Source of the DNA: Patescibacteria group bacterium
Lineage (GTDB): Bacteria; Patescibacteriota; Minisyncoccia; Phycocordibacterales; PALSA-1337
Reading direction: 5' to 3'
Assembly: GCA_018970245.1 (NCBI GenBank)
Contig: JAGWWT010000007.1
Location: 1-53,579 of the forward strand
Length of the DNA: 53,579 nt
The notes below the pieces were generated by a model. The model did not search any database. It saw only the letters and a program-made list of their open reading frames with translations, and had not been told where the DNA came from. Position numbers and translations under genes: made by a program. This document shows positions 40,821 through 49,164 of the stretch, one piece after another (position 1 is the first letter of the stretch; each line of letters opens with the position of its first letter).

Positions 40821-41326
40821 ACGCGAAGTTTCAGAATCCCGAGTCTCGGCCTGCGGTTTCGTACCGCAAATCGGAGGACAATTCTTTCATCCAGTGCTTC
40901 CTGTGCGGTCGAACGAGCCACAACCGACAGGACGCGATACGACTCTTTTGCGGGCATTGCGGTATTTTCCACACGCACGGTATTGTTGAGCCAGCGATCA
41001 AAGAAGCCGATCGGCAGACGAAGATCATCGTGGCGTTGTTCCTCGTCCTTGGAAAAGCGGTAGAGCAATTGAACGCAGGTCAACGCAACAAAATATCTGT
41101 AAGGGAGTCCGAGATCAGGGATGCATGGAACAGCCAGAAGAGTCCAGTTCGAATCGTGAGCGAAATGAGTGATGCGCTGGGATACTATCAGGTTGGACGC
41201 GAGCGCGTTTTTAACGTCGTGCTTGGCGATTTGGACATGAAGAAAACCGGACTTAATTTCAGCAAACCGATGCCGGAAGAACCGAAAGACAGACCGAAAA
41301 AGGTTAGAGTGTTTGATTTGGAGTGA
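40817..41326 (+). CDS. Zinc-ribbon protein, paralog B
   Basis: 169 residues; TTG start in a TTGA overlap. VSYRKSEDNSFIQCFLCGRT, RLFCGHCGIFHTHGIVE, RQTKIIVALFLVLGKAVEQL, RESEIRDAWNSQKSPVRIVS and KKVRVFDLE parallel the preceding protein block for block. Divergence is high, so the duplication is not recent. The terminal K-K-V-R-V-F-D motif is conserved and may bind a partner. Confidence 0.7.
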   Translation: MNAKFQNPESRPAVSYRKSEDNSFIQCFLCGRTSHNRQDAIRLFCGHCGIFHTHGIVEPAIKEADRQTKIIVALFLVLGKAVEQLNAGQRNKISVRESEIRDAWNSQKSPVRIVSEMSDALGYYQVGRERVFNVVLGDLDMKKTGLNFSKPMPEEPKDRPKKVRVFDLE

Positions 41327-41327
41327 T

Positions 41328-41876
41328 ATGAGGCGTTTTACCAACGATTACAATCCCGACGGCAAGGAGAAACGATCCGAAGCGCGGCAAGCTGCCGGTA
41401 ATCGGTGCTTGAGGTGCGGTCACCCCTACGAATGCGGCTCGCATGGCAAAGGCGAATGGTCGCATTGCGATAACGGCTGTACCCACGCCGGGGAACTGAG
41501 AATCACCAAGGCCAACGGCGAGCAGTCACTTATCAACGCAAGCCACATGGTCAAATTCATGCTGTCCCCATCTTATCGCGCAGGACGCTACATCATTAGA
41601 ATTGAAGCCCACTGGCGCATTCTGACCGTTCACCACATGGACGGAGACAAGTCCAACGATGCTTGGTGGAATACGCTGGCGCTCTGTCAACGATGTCATC
41701 TTGAGATCCAAGGCAAGCTTGACCCGGAGACGCCGTTTTTCCTTCCGCACTCGGAATGGATTAAACCATATATCGCCGGTTTCTACGCCAAGAAATACGA
41801 AGGCCGAAACATCACAAGGCAAGAGGCCGAAGAAAGAATGACCGAGCTTTTGGCATACGAACTGAAATGCCCATAA
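41328..41876 (+). CDS. HNH nuclease-like protein
   Basis: 182 residues from ATG 41328, with GGAGTGAT upstream. NRCLRCGHPYECGSHGKGEW, CDNGCTHAG and ALCQRCHLEIQGKLDPETPF form structural zinc sites around the core WRILTVHHMDGDKSNDAWWN (H-H-x-D-G-D-x-x-N). This is the HNH layout used by phage nicking enzymes and by HNH proteins in restriction systems. Likely cleaves or nicks DNA. Confidence 0.75.
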   Translation: MRRFTNDYNPDGKEKRSEARQAAGNRCLRCGHPYECGSHGKGEWSHCDNGCTHAGELRITKANGEQSLINASHMVKFMLSPSYRAGRYIIRIEAHWRILTVHHMDGDKSNDAWWNTLALCQRCHLEIQGKLDPETPFFLPHSEWIKPYIAGFYAKKYEGRNITRQEAEERMTELLAYELKCP

Positions 41877-42235
41877 CCCCCGAACAATTCGCGGCGATGC
41901 AACAGCGTCTTGCGCCAAAGACGCGTCAGCCAATCCCGCAAGACGCCGTTGAAGAGGAGGTTGGTTTACACGGCGAAATCATGCAGTGGCTCAAGGCGAA
42001 CAACGTGCCATACATTCACGCCAGGACCGACAAGAAATCGAGAATCAACCCAGGGGCGCCGGATTTTTGCTTCCCGTTTAAAGGGAAAGCATTTTTTATC
42101 GAGTGCAAAACCAAAACGTCAAAGCGAAGACCAGATCAACTCGCGTGGGCTTTGCTGGCGGAGATGCAGGGATTCGCTGTGAAGGAGTGCCGAAGCTTTA
42201 CGGAGTTCCTTGAGATTGTGAGCAGGTCTGATTAA
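41867..42235 (+). CDS. VRR-NUC domain nuclease
   Basis: 122 residues. VGLHGEIMQWLKANNVPYIH, ARTDKKSRINPGAPDFCFPF, KGKAFFIECKTKTSKRRPDQ and LAWALLAEMQGFAVKECRSF: the PGxPD, E-C-K and R-P-x-Q motifs of VRR-NUC. Such proteins resolve or cleave branched DNA. Its stop shares TTAA with the stop of the convergent gene on the other strand. Confidence 0.85.
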   Translation: MPITPEQFAAMQQRLAPKTRQPIPQDAVEEEVGLHGEIMQWLKANNVPYIHARTDKKSRINPGAPDFCFPFKGKAFFIECKTKTSKRRPDQLAWALLAEMQGFAVKECRSFTEFLEIVSRSD

Positions 42236-42720
42236 ACACCCGCGTCATCGTTCCAGGCTTTATTCCCAAATTCTTGCAGTGCTTCGAACATCACAGTCGC
42301 CTTAGCGTTGTCGGTACCAAGTCCGAACATTAGGGCTCTGAAGATTCGGTTGGCTCGGTCCATGTCCATTTGCCCGATCGCTGGATTTGCCCCGGACACG
42401 ACGTAGGTTGGCTTCTGCCACTGACCGTTAAGCCACTGGAGAATCTTCCTTCGGAATATGAAGTCGTGAACGACCGCGCCGGGATAGTAGTCACCGTACG
42501 GGTCGATATTGAGGCCGATAAGGTGGCTGATTACCTGGGCGAGCCAGGGGTTGCTTGCGCCGTCGGTATCTGATGCGCCTCCGTCAACGGGCATCAGGTA
42601 GCGATAGATCGTTCCGTTGTCATCCTCAACTTCGATTTCTTTCTCCTCGATCAAACCGGAGTTTATGCCGTCCCTGGTGATTAGTTTCAGGTACGGGCCG
42701 TGGCGAAAGAGAGCGTTCAT
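42232..42720 (-). CDS. DUF1353 protein
   Basis: 162 residues. IYRYLMPVDGGASDTDGASN, then YGDYYPGAVVHDFIFRRK and AIGQMDMDRANRIFRALMF, NKAWND. Pattern of DUF1353: D-x-A-S at the start, A-V-x-H-D and D-x-x-x-x-x-A-L. These phage proteins lie near lysis genes and may act on the cell wall. Ends the minus-strand lysis region, convergent with the nuclease run. Confidence 0.8.
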   Translation of the reverse strand: MNALFRHGPYLKLITRDGINSGLIEEKEIEVEDDNGTIYRYLMPVDGGASDTDGASNPWLAQVISHLIGLNIDPYGDYYPGAVVHDFIFRRKILQWLNGQWQKPTYVVSGANPAIGQMDMDRANRIFRALMFGLGTDNAKATVMFEALQEFGNKAWNDDAGV

Positions 42721-43067
42721 GGTACTCCTGCCGCTTTCTTAACCGCTGCCCCGACGATGTTGCCCACCGCCGTTCCAGCCGCGCTGATAATCGCGCCGGT
42801 TTGTGGATCCACAGTTACGGAGCCATCGCCGATGACCAGCGATCCCCCAGTTTGCAGCAGCGAATTGGTGTGGTTGAGGACCGCGCTCTGGGCTCTGGGA
42901 TCCATGAGGAAGAGTGCTCCGCCGCCGGCGCTACGGTCCGTGATGACCTCGTAACGCACAAGGCCGTCCCGGCGGCCTTCGTAGGTCCAAATGCGGTGCG
43001 TGGCGTGGCTGCCGTGTGGCGCAATAGTGCAGCCGCAAAGGCAGAGCAATGCCGGGAACCACTTCAC
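42717..43067 (-). CDS. Lipoprotein, small
   Basis: 116 residues. MKWFPALLCLCGCTIAPHGS is a lipoprotein signal with a lipobox (L-C-G-C). Then a beta region RIWTYEGRRDGLVRYEVITD and a Gly/Ala-rich C-terminal helix AIISAAGTAVGNIVGAAVKK that could be amphipathic or membrane-associated. Outer-membrane lipoprotein candidate, spanin-like or lysis-related. Confidence 0.6.
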   Translation of the reverse strand: MKWFPALLCLCGCTIAPHGSHATHRIWTYEGRRDGLVRYEVITDRSAGGGALFLMDPRAQSAVLNHTNSLLQTGGSLVIGDGSVTVDPQTGAIISAAGTAVGNIVGAAVKKAAGVP

Positions 43068-43549
43068 AAAGGCACAACCTGAGTCAGCCCGGCGAGAACG
43101 CTCTTAACGATTGCCAGCGTGACTTGCCCGGCAACCGTGACGCCGTATTTCTGGATCAAGGCTTGTTCGGCGTTGCTCACGTATTGCACAAGCTGTGTGA
43201 TTTGGCTCTGCGTTACCGGGCTGGCATTGCTCGCGCCGACTAAGCCGATTATCGTGCTAGCGTCTGCGTGGTTCGCCCCGCTCAACGTGGAGCTAAGGGC
43301 CCTCTCAATGTCGTGAATTACGGCCGTTGAGTTTGGGTCATGCTGCACGACCTGCTGTGCCCCGAGGCTTACAACCGCTTGCACGGCAAGGCAATCAAAG
43401 CTGAGTGCCGTCTGGTTGACGCTGACAACGACGTTGGTGGTAAAGCCGCCATTGGGATTGGCGGTGACGGTTGGCGTGCGCGTGATGGCGCATCCGGCGA
43501 GAAACACCACGACGGAGCTTAAGGAGACGAGAGTGAATAATCTTTTCAT
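43064..43549 (-). CDS. Lipoprotein, lysis-region
   Basis: 161 residues. MKRLFTLVSLSSVVVFLAGC ends with a lipobox cysteine at residue 20. The rest is Ala/Val/Ser-rich, with helices such as ASTIIGLVGASNASPVTQSQ and QYVSNAEQALIQKYGVTVAG. ATGA overlap to the previous gene. Candidate o-spanin-like protein; no known motif. Confidence 0.6.
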   Translation of the reverse strand: MKRLFTLVSLSSVVVFLAGCAITRTPTVTANPNGGFTTNVVVSVNQTALSFDCLAVQAVVSLGAQQVVQHDPNSTAVIHDIERALSSTLSGANHADASTIIGLVGASNASPVTQSQITQLVQYVSNAEQALIQKYGVTVAGQVTLAIVKSVLAGLTQVVPL

Positions 43550-43555
43550 GCAATT

Positions 43556-43852
43556 TTAGGTTACTGGGGTCTTTACCGACTGTCCAGAGGAATCAGGTTT
43601 GGTGAGCTGCTGCGTGTCACCCGTGCTCATCGGTGGCAACGGGCTCTTGGCCAGGAACATCATCGCGTGTGACACGACCCCGGACAGGAAGATGACGCCA
43701 ACGGTATGCAAGTTGATCTTTGGGATGTCGGTCACGCCCATACTGTTCGCCCCAACAAGCCCTAAGCTGATTAGCACGGCACCCGCACCGCCTCCGATCA
43801 TGCCCCCAACAAACGTGTAGGCCCACTCGCTTATTCGTCTTGGGATTCTCAT
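43556..43852 (-). CDS. Two-TM membrane protein, holin-like
   Basis: 98 residues. First TM at about 10-34 (YTFVGGMIGGGAGAVLISLG), second at about 48-67 (VGVIFLSGVVSHAMMFLAK), then a polar tail with Ser/Thr/Pro. Size and topology suit a class-II-like holin or an antiholin. ATGA overlap with the next gene. Confidence 0.5.
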   Translation of the reverse strand: MRIPRRISEWAYTFVGGMIGGGAGAVLISLGLVGANSMGVTDIPKINLHTVGVIFLSGVVSHAMMFLAKSPLPPMSTGDTQQLTKPDSSGQSVKTPVT

Positions 43853-44199
43853 TTTTTATCAAACTGTTGCTGCAGTTTGAAAAGGCCGATGACCTCTGAA
43901 TTTTGCTTCATCAATCCCTCCATGAGCGTCACCACGTATTCCATGCGCTTTTCAGTTTGCGCCCGGGTAGAATAGATTTGTTCACGGATCTCTCGGTCTT
44001 CGCTGACGCGGGTATCCTGCTCCCGGGACACGTCCTGAGCCACCGCTCGAATCTCTCTGTCATTGGACATCACCCGGTCGTGCAGGCTTTGAACGGCCAT
44101 CATTTCGGAACTGCCAAACCCGATACAGAACGTCGCCAGCGGCAACGCGAATCGCTGGAGCAGCGCATTCCACAGTTTTCCCTGTTCATGGTCGGCCAT
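43849..44199 (-). CDS. Membrane-coiled-coil protein, inner-spanin-like
   Basis: 116 residues. One weak hydrophobic segment near the N-terminus (ALPLATFCIGFGSSEMMAV), then a long heptad-type coiled coil (NDREIRAVAQDVSREQDTRV, SEDREIREQIYSTRAQTEKR). Resembles an inner-membrane spanin partner of the two lipoproteins, but the fold is also common in other phage proteins. Confidence 0.5.
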   Translation of the reverse strand: MADHEQGKLWNALLQRFALPLATFCIGFGSSEMMAVQSLHDRVMSNDREIRAVAQDVSREQDTRVSEDREIREQIYSTRAQTEKRMEYVVTLMEGLMKQNSEVIGLFKLQQQFDKK

Positions 44200-44206
44200 A
44201 AAGTAT

Positions 44207-44365
44207 TCATTGTCCCGGCCCTAGCGTCATCGTGCCGCCGCTGATGTTGACGGAGCCGGGGCCGCTGACGGTTGAGATTGTAATAAAGTTCGTAATTGTA
44301 GCGGCTTCCGCCGTCGGATTAAGAAACTTAATCGCACAGAAGAGAACAAGTAAAAATCGTTTCAT
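44207..44365 (-). CDS. Small secreted protein (52 aa)
   Basis: A signal peptide KRFLLVLFCAIKFLNPTAEA ends with an A-x-A cleavage site, then a short Thr/Ser/Gly-rich segment FITISTVSGPGSVNISGGTM ends GPGQ. It is the last small gene before the membrane genes. The preceding gene's product also ends in a Ser/Gly-rich GQ tail, so the two may be related. Function unknown. Confidence 0.5.
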   Translation of the reverse strand: MKRFLLVLFCAIKFLNPTAEAATITNFITISTVSGPGSVNISGGTMTLGPGQ

Positions 44366-44368
44366 ATT

Positions 44369-44512
44369 TTATTGTCCAACCCTCATAAATCCCGAGACGT
44401 TCATCTGTCCGCTGACGGTGAGGGATGGGGAGATCTCGCCTGAGCCGAGGGAAGACTGTGCCGGTGGGTCTGTTCCATTCACATATCTATACCCTGTGGG
44501 TCTCGATTTCAC
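44369..44512 (-). CDS. Small protein (47 aa), GQ-ending
   Basis: GTG start in a GTGA overlap with the esterase stop. MKSRPTGYRYVNGTDPPAQS, then GSGEISPSLTVSGQMNVSGF ends RVGQ. It shares the L-T-V-S-G/S-T-V-S-G and terminal GQ with the 52-residue secreted gene downstream. No function recognised. Confidence 0.45.
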   Translation of the reverse strand: MKSRPTGYRYVNGTDPPAQSSLGSGEISPSLTVSGQMNVSGFMRVGQ

Positions 44513-45789
44513 GGTGCAATAAGTTTCACGGCGGCGGCAACGTTAGTGGCGATTATTTGCCAACCATTGGGTCCTGGATGGATGTTCAACGAAACATCGT
44601 TGGTAAATGTGTCATACTGAAGATCTGCGCGATCGAGCTCGACGAACGCATCTGCGAAGTTGGTCCAGAAAGCTTTTACCGTTTGGCCAGCAGCTTCGGT
44701 GATAAAGTTTGTATGCCAGTCGTCCGAAATAATTACTCGAAATCCAGCCGCCCTCCGAGCCAAGCAATAGTTAGATATGGTATTTGCCAACAGCGGGTTG
44801 CCGTCAGTTCTTGAGTTTACATATTCAAGCAAAAACACGATGTTTGTCTTTTTCCCATTGAATGGGTCTACTTGGTAAGGCCCCAAGTTAGTTTCCGTTT
44901 CCAACGTTTGACTAGATACCCCAAGATTTATGGTTTCGTACGAAGACCCTAGCGATGTTTGCATTCTCTGCGGCCAACTGTCGGTAGGCGCATTCCCAGC
45001 CGTTATCGAGTCTCCAACGCAATAAACTCTAAGAGGCTCTGACGTTTGGTCATTAAAACTTAGCCCGTAGTAATAGCATAGATTTGAGCTTACAGCATCC
45101 ATGTAGGCTCGGTTTAAGTTAGTATAGAGAAGCACTTGCCCGAACCATGCCCCAGGAGAAGGATACGTGAACGATGCTAAATGGGCAAACAGTGTGAAGT
45201 GACCCACCGTTGGATTCCTGACGCTAACCAGATTACCAACCCAAGGAACTCCATCTACATACATTATTTCTATCTGATTGCTGTACGAGAATGACACTAT
45301 GTGTGTCCCAGCAAATAAACCCTTTTGGCCTAGGTCTGGGAAGTCGTATAGATTAGCATTGTTCAAATCTAAGTTCCAGATGTTCGAACTGGACCAAATT
45401 GTTACTGGGTTGCTAACGCAAGCAAAGGCGGATACCGCACTCGGTATCGGAACGCTCCAGTTTTCTAATATGGAAAACGACCCCGGAGCCAACATCGTCT
45501 TGTGATTTACGGCATTCGTCAACAGCGTCGCTGAAAGCGTAAGATTATTGGTCTGTAATAGCGTATAGGAATGTCCGCTGAGGTCTGATAGATTGCTCAC
45601 AAGTGTTCCGTTTACTTGCGGGCTAAAAACGTCCGGATTCCACCACGCAATCATCCCAGGGGCATTCGTCAGGTAGAAAGAAGACGCAGTAGACGATTGG
45701 AAATTATTAAACTCCGCCGCCGATGGTCCGTCCAAACTCTGACCAATCACCGAAAAGCAGCACAACAATAAAATCGCAATGGTCCTCAT
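44509..45789 (-). CDS. Exported SGNH/GDSL hydrolase
   Basis: 426 residues. Signal peptide RTIAILLLCCFSVIGQSL. A lectin-like (LamG/ConA-type) N-domain of about 200 residues has IAWWNPDVFSPQVNGTLVSN. The SGNH core reads PLRVYCVGDSITAGNAPTDS (block I G-D-S), INLGVSSQTLETETN (block II G), LLEYVNSRTD (block III-like N) and LNIHPGPNGWQIIATNVA (block V D/N-x-H). This is a carbohydrate esterase, probably deacetylating polysaccharide. ATGA overlap with the fibre gene, so it may act with it. Confidence 0.8.
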   Translation of the reverse strand: MRTIAILLLCCFSVIGQSLDGPSAAEFNNFQSSTASSFYLTNAPGMIAWWNPDVFSPQVNGTLVSNLSDLSGHSYTLLQTNNLTLSATLLTNAVNHKTMLAPGSFSILENWSVPIPSAVSAFACVSNPVTIWSSSNIWNLDLNNANLYDFPDLGQKGLFAGTHIVSFSYSNQIEIMYVDGVPWVGNLVSVRNPTVGHFTLFAHLASFTYPSPGAWFGQVLLYTNLNRAYMDAVSSNLCYYYGLSFNDQTSEPLRVYCVGDSITAGNAPTDSWPQRMQTSLGSSYETINLGVSSQTLETETNLGPYQVDPFNGKKTNIVFLLEYVNSRTDGNPLLANTISNYCLARRAAGFRVIISDDWHTNFITEAAGQTVKAFWTNFADAFVELDRADLQYDTFTNDVSLNIHPGPNGWQIIATNVAAAVKLIAP

Positions 45790-48299
45790 TTGTGCGAGTA
45801 AGTTCCAGCGTCCGAAATAAGAATATTCGTACCGCTGGTGTCGAGGTTGTAAAGGTTGATGATCTTCAAGGTGCCGTTGGTGATGAAACTGACGAAGTTG
45901 AGATTGGTAACAGCGCCGAGAACGTTAAAATCAATTCGAGACACCACGGAGTTGCTCACGCCGTCCAGGCAAACAGTGCGTTGCCAGTCTTGATTGTTGG
46001 TGCCGCTGAGGGTCGCCCACACATTGGTGTTCGCAAGATAGATTCGGAGCGTGTTTCCGCTGGGGCCGTTGTAAAGCGGTATCGTGTAATTGGTCTGCTG
46101 GCTGGACGCGGCGAGGACGCCGGATGAGATAAGGACGTTCGTTGAGGCGACTTGGTTCATCGAGAACCCGCCGTTGGTGACAACAGTGGATACGACATTA
46201 GTTAAACCTGAGCCGTTTCCGTAATATGAACCACCAGTCAACGTTAGGTTCGTACCGCCATAGTGCATCCACGTCTGAGCAGCTATCGCAGCTTGTGATC
46301 TGGCTGTAGGGCTACAATAGCCAGGATGCACGTAGGTTCCGTAACAAGTGCTGTCAAAGTTCCACCCCGGAGTTGGGTCGTAAAACGTAGTCCCGAAAAT
46401 TGACGGATTGGCGCAGTTAACAAACACGAAGTTAGTGGAAGAGCTACCCGCTCCGGTAATGGTGTTTCCTCCTATAATGTTTAGGCTGTTGGCGTAATTG
46501 GCAACCAAGCAATTCGTTAATGACTCAAAATAGGTGTTCAGAAGCATAAAGGAGTTCACTGTATGGCTTGAGTCTCCTGTAATGACCACACCATTTGTCA
46601 TCCCTTCTATCGTGGTGCTGACCGTCCAGTCGAAGCAGTTTCCACCGCGAGCGTCCACATAAATTCCGATTTGGTTTGCGGCCAGTGCTGTGGAGTGTCC
46701 GCCTATGATGTGGAACGCGTTACAGGCATTGGACGCGTAAATGCCGATGTTGCATCCTGTGTCGTACCAATTCAGGAATGTCCATCCCCAGGTGTAACTA
46801 CCGGCCCATCCTGTAGCGAAGTTCTTCACAGTAACGTTGTCAATCCAGCAATTCTGGACAGCAGAAGGAGAAGCATTCGTTTCAACAGCAATTCCTATAG
46901 CTCCGTTTGCTGGGGAATTTGCAAACAAGAACAAGTCCTTAACTGCTCCCCCTTTTGACCGCATAAATATGAGAGGAACGGAAGCCGTGCTATGCCATAG
47001 CATCGTTCCCTGTCCAGCAGCACCTGCTGATGGTGCGGTTTCTCCCATTAACACGGCCCCGTTGGTCAATAGAATTGTGCCCGAGACTGTCCACTGACCG
47101 GCGGGGATGAACACAACGGGGGTATTATTTTGACTTCCCTGTAGTGTGGCTGCCGCGATAGCATTATTAATTGGAGTTGTATTATCTCCGCTGGTAGTTA
47201 ATCCGAAATCAGCAGCGTTGATCAACGTTCGGACTCCGTTCGTCCCATTCAGGTTGGGCATGGCGCGAGTAAATGCTCCGGCCGTAAGAGCGTTCGTCAG
47301 AAGCGGCCCTGTGAGCAGGTTGTTAGTTCCGGTGCCATTATTGGTTTGAATACCAGTCCCGGACCCACCAGCAGTCGAAGTGAGCGTTGTTCCATCGTAG
47401 GTGAGCCCGCTTAGCAACACGGACTTTAGGTTTTTACTTCCGTCCGTGCCGATTATCGAGGTTGCTGTCAGTCCGGACAACAGAGCACCTGTTGCGGTCA
47501 AAGCCCCTTTCAAAGTGAGATTGCCCGACGTGTCGAGGAACAATTGCTGATTTGTGCCAGCGTAAAACTGGCCATTGGTTGTGGACTGCAAAACAATCTG
47601 GTTGAGTGCGTTCTGGACATTGAATCCGTTCGTCGAAGCCGCCCCACCGACGGTGATAAAGTTCGTGAGGTAAGCCCCGGAGGAGTTCGTGTAGAAGAAC
47701 TCAACCATCAAGTTCGTTCCGGTCGGCAACAGAACGATGCCGCTCGATGCGTTGGTAACAATTGCACTGCTGGGTAGCACTTGGTTGTTTGTTACGCCTC
47801 CTCCTCCGCCTCCGCCAACAACAGACAACTTACCACCAACGATGCTCAATGTCGCGTCCCATCCAAAAGCTTGTGCGGCCGCAGATGCTCCGGTTGGATT
47901 TCCGACAAGCGTATTGGCTGGTTCGTTCGTGATGCTGGCGAGGTTTAGCTTAGTCAGCCCTCCCCCGTCCCCGGTTGAAAACAAGGCTGGTCCACCTCCG
48001 TTTTCGTCCGTAAGCGCCGTAGCCAGAGTGGCGGAAGAGAAGGTGCCAAACCCAGGATTGGGGTACGTCCCGCTCAATACCCCTCCAGCCGCGCCTGAAG
48101 CCGTTGCCGTCACATTCGATAGGTGAGATCCGTCTCCCCACGGTGCGCCAACAAAGTTAAGTGCGTTTGTGATGCTCTTCTGGTTCGCATCCAAATCGGT
48201 CTGAAGCACCCCGTCAAAGATCGGGAACCTTGGGAATCCGGCAGCAATGAATAGGAACGCAATCGCGGCAAGCGACGCGCCAAGAACTAGTTTTTTCAT
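45786..48299 (-). CDS. Exported beta-helix tailspike/fibre protein
   Basis: 837 residues. N-terminal segment KKLVLGASLAAIAFLFIAAG looks like a signal peptide. A repeated region with GGGLTKLNLASITNEPANTL is followed by a Gly/Thr/Asn-rich shaft. A pectate-lyase-type beta-helix follows: TPINNAIAAATLQGSQNNTP, VFIPAGQWTVSGTILLTNGA. C-terminal GNGSGLTNV and WQRTVCLDGVSNSVVSRID. Likely a depolymerase or receptor-binding spike. A signal peptide on a tail protein is unusual and needs checking. Confidence 0.7.
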   Translation of the reverse strand: MKKLVLGASLAAIAFLFIAAGFPRFPIFDGVLQTDLDANQKSITNALNFVGAPWGDGSHLSNVTATASGAAGGVLSGTYPNPGFGTFSSATLATALTDENGGGPALFSTGDGGGLTKLNLASITNEPANTLVGNPTGASAAAQAFGWDATLSIVGGKLSVVGGGGGGGVTNNQVLPSSAIVTNASSGIVLLPTGTNLMVEFFYTNSSGAYLTNFITVGGAASTNGFNVQNALNQIVLQSTTNGQFYAGTNQQLFLDTSGNLTLKGALTATGALLSGLTATSIIGTDGSKNLKSVLLSGLTYDGTTLTSTAGGSGTGIQTNNGTGTNNLLTGPLLTNALTAGAFTRAMPNLNGTNGVRTLINAADFGLTTSGDNTTPINNAIAAATLQGSQNNTPVVFIPAGQWTVSGTILLTNGAVLMGETAPSAGAAGQGTMLWHSTASVPLIFMRSKGGAVKDLFLFANSPANGAIGIAVETNASPSAVQNCWIDNVTVKNFATGWAGSYTWGWTFLNWYDTGCNIGIYASNACNAFHIIGGHSTALAANQIGIYVDARGGNCFDWTVSTTIEGMTNGVVITGDSSHTVNSFMLLNTYFESLTNCLVANYANSLNIIGGNTITGAGSSSTNFVFVNCANPSIFGTTFYDPTPGWNFDSTCYGTYVHPGYCSPTARSQAAIAAQTWMHYGGTNLTLTGGSYYGNGSGLTNVVSTVVTNGGFSMNQVASTNVLISSGVLAASSQQTNYTIPLYNGPSGNTLRIYLANTNVWATLSGTNNQDWQRTVCLDGVSNSVVSRIDFNVLGAVTNLNFVSFITNGTLKIINLYNLDTSGTNILISDAGTYSHK

Positions 48300-48302
48300 C
48301 GG

Positions 48303-48680
48303 TTAAAAGGCCGCAGTCCACGCAAGCTTGTAGCTCGCACTGTCCGTTTGGCCGTTAAGGGAATAGCTGAATCCGTCTGAGGTTTCTGTGCCTGATACCG
48401 TGCTGGCGACAAGGACAAGGCCGTTGGAAGGCTGCTTCACGGTCAAGAGGAATGATGCCGGGGTCCCCGGTAATGCGAGGCCCGTAACAGTCCCGGCAGA
48501 AACGCCGCTTCCAAGATTGGTGACGCCTGCCTTAAAGCTTCCAGGGTTTCCAATGGGGATGCCGCCTCCACCGCCACCGCCTCCGCCAGCGTTGGTCGCC
48601 TGAAGCTCCTTGACCATCAAGATCCGCTTCGTGTCTGACGTTTTCGGAACGGTCCCGCTACCATAAAATTCCGTGGGCAC
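48303..48680 (-). CDS. Small virion-associated protein, paralog A
   Basis: 125 residues. N-terminal MPTEFYGSGTVPKTSDTKRI, which matches the segment FGSGTVGKTSDTKRILLVKR of the next gene. Then a polyglycine linker of nine and a beta-rich C-domain (GLVLVASTVSGTETSDGFSY). The conserved head may dock to the capsid or fibre. Confidence 0.55.
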   Translation of the reverse strand: MPTEFYGSGTVPKTSDTKRILMVKELQATNAGGGGGGGGGIPIGNPGSFKAGVTNLGSGVSAGTVTGLALPGTPASFLLTVKQPSNGLVLVASTVSGTETSDGFSYSLNGQTDSASYKLAWTAAF

Positions 48681-48693
48681 TTATTTTACCCTT

Positions 48694-48906
48694 TCAAATG
48701 CCGTCCAAAACGGCGTCGATTTTCAGTTTTAGGACGCGCTTCGTGTCGCCAATTTTACCGTAGCGATCGGCACTCACCGCACCTTTCGATGCGATGAGCG
48801 CCCGAAGCCGCTTAACCAAAAGGATTCTTTTGGTATCAGAGGTCTTCCCGACCGTGCCGCTACCAAAAAACTCCTGCTTCCCACCTGACCAGATCTCGGT
48901 CGGCAT
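48694..48906 (-). CDS. Small virion-associated protein, paralog B
   Basis: 70 residues. GSGTVGKTSDTKRILLVKRL, then RYGKIGDTKRVLKLKIDAVL: the GxxGDTKR-V/I-L unit occurs twice within the protein and once in the upstream protein. Suggests an ancient duplication of a docking module. Function unknown. Confidence 0.55.
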   Translation of the reverse strand: MPTEIWSGGKQEFFGSGTVGKTSDTKRILLVKRLRALIASKGAVSADRYGKIGDTKRVLKLKIDAVLDGI

Positions 48907-48909
48907 GGA

Positions 48910-49158
48910 TTAACTCAGGGTGCGATTCTGCCCCAGGAAGTTGCCTGGGACTCGAACCACGGCAACGCTCGTATCCGAAGCTGTCGAAACAGCCGCAGAG
49001 CCATCAGGCGAAGCGTTCCACCCATTGATGTACTGCGTTCGGTTTAGCTTGATGCTTGGCGCCGTCGCGAGGTTGGTGGAGAACCAGAACGCCTCTCCAA
49101 AGGCGAGCCTTCGGAACTGCGTCCGGTAGTGCCGCTGAACGTGTCTAACTCGTGCCAT
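48910..49158 (-). CDS. Small virion protein, unknown
   Basis: 82 residues. ARVRHVQRHYRTQFRRLAFG is very basic, then beta-rich FWFSTNLATAPSIKLNRTQY and ending RVPGNFLGQNRTLS. Positioned between fibre-associated and capsid genes. No family recognised. Confidence 0.5.
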   Translation of the reverse strand: MARVRHVQRHYRTQFRRLAFGEAFWFSTNLATAPSIKLNRTQYINGWNASPDGSAAVSTASDTSVAVVRVPGNFLGQNRTLS

Positions 49159-49164
49159 AATCGT

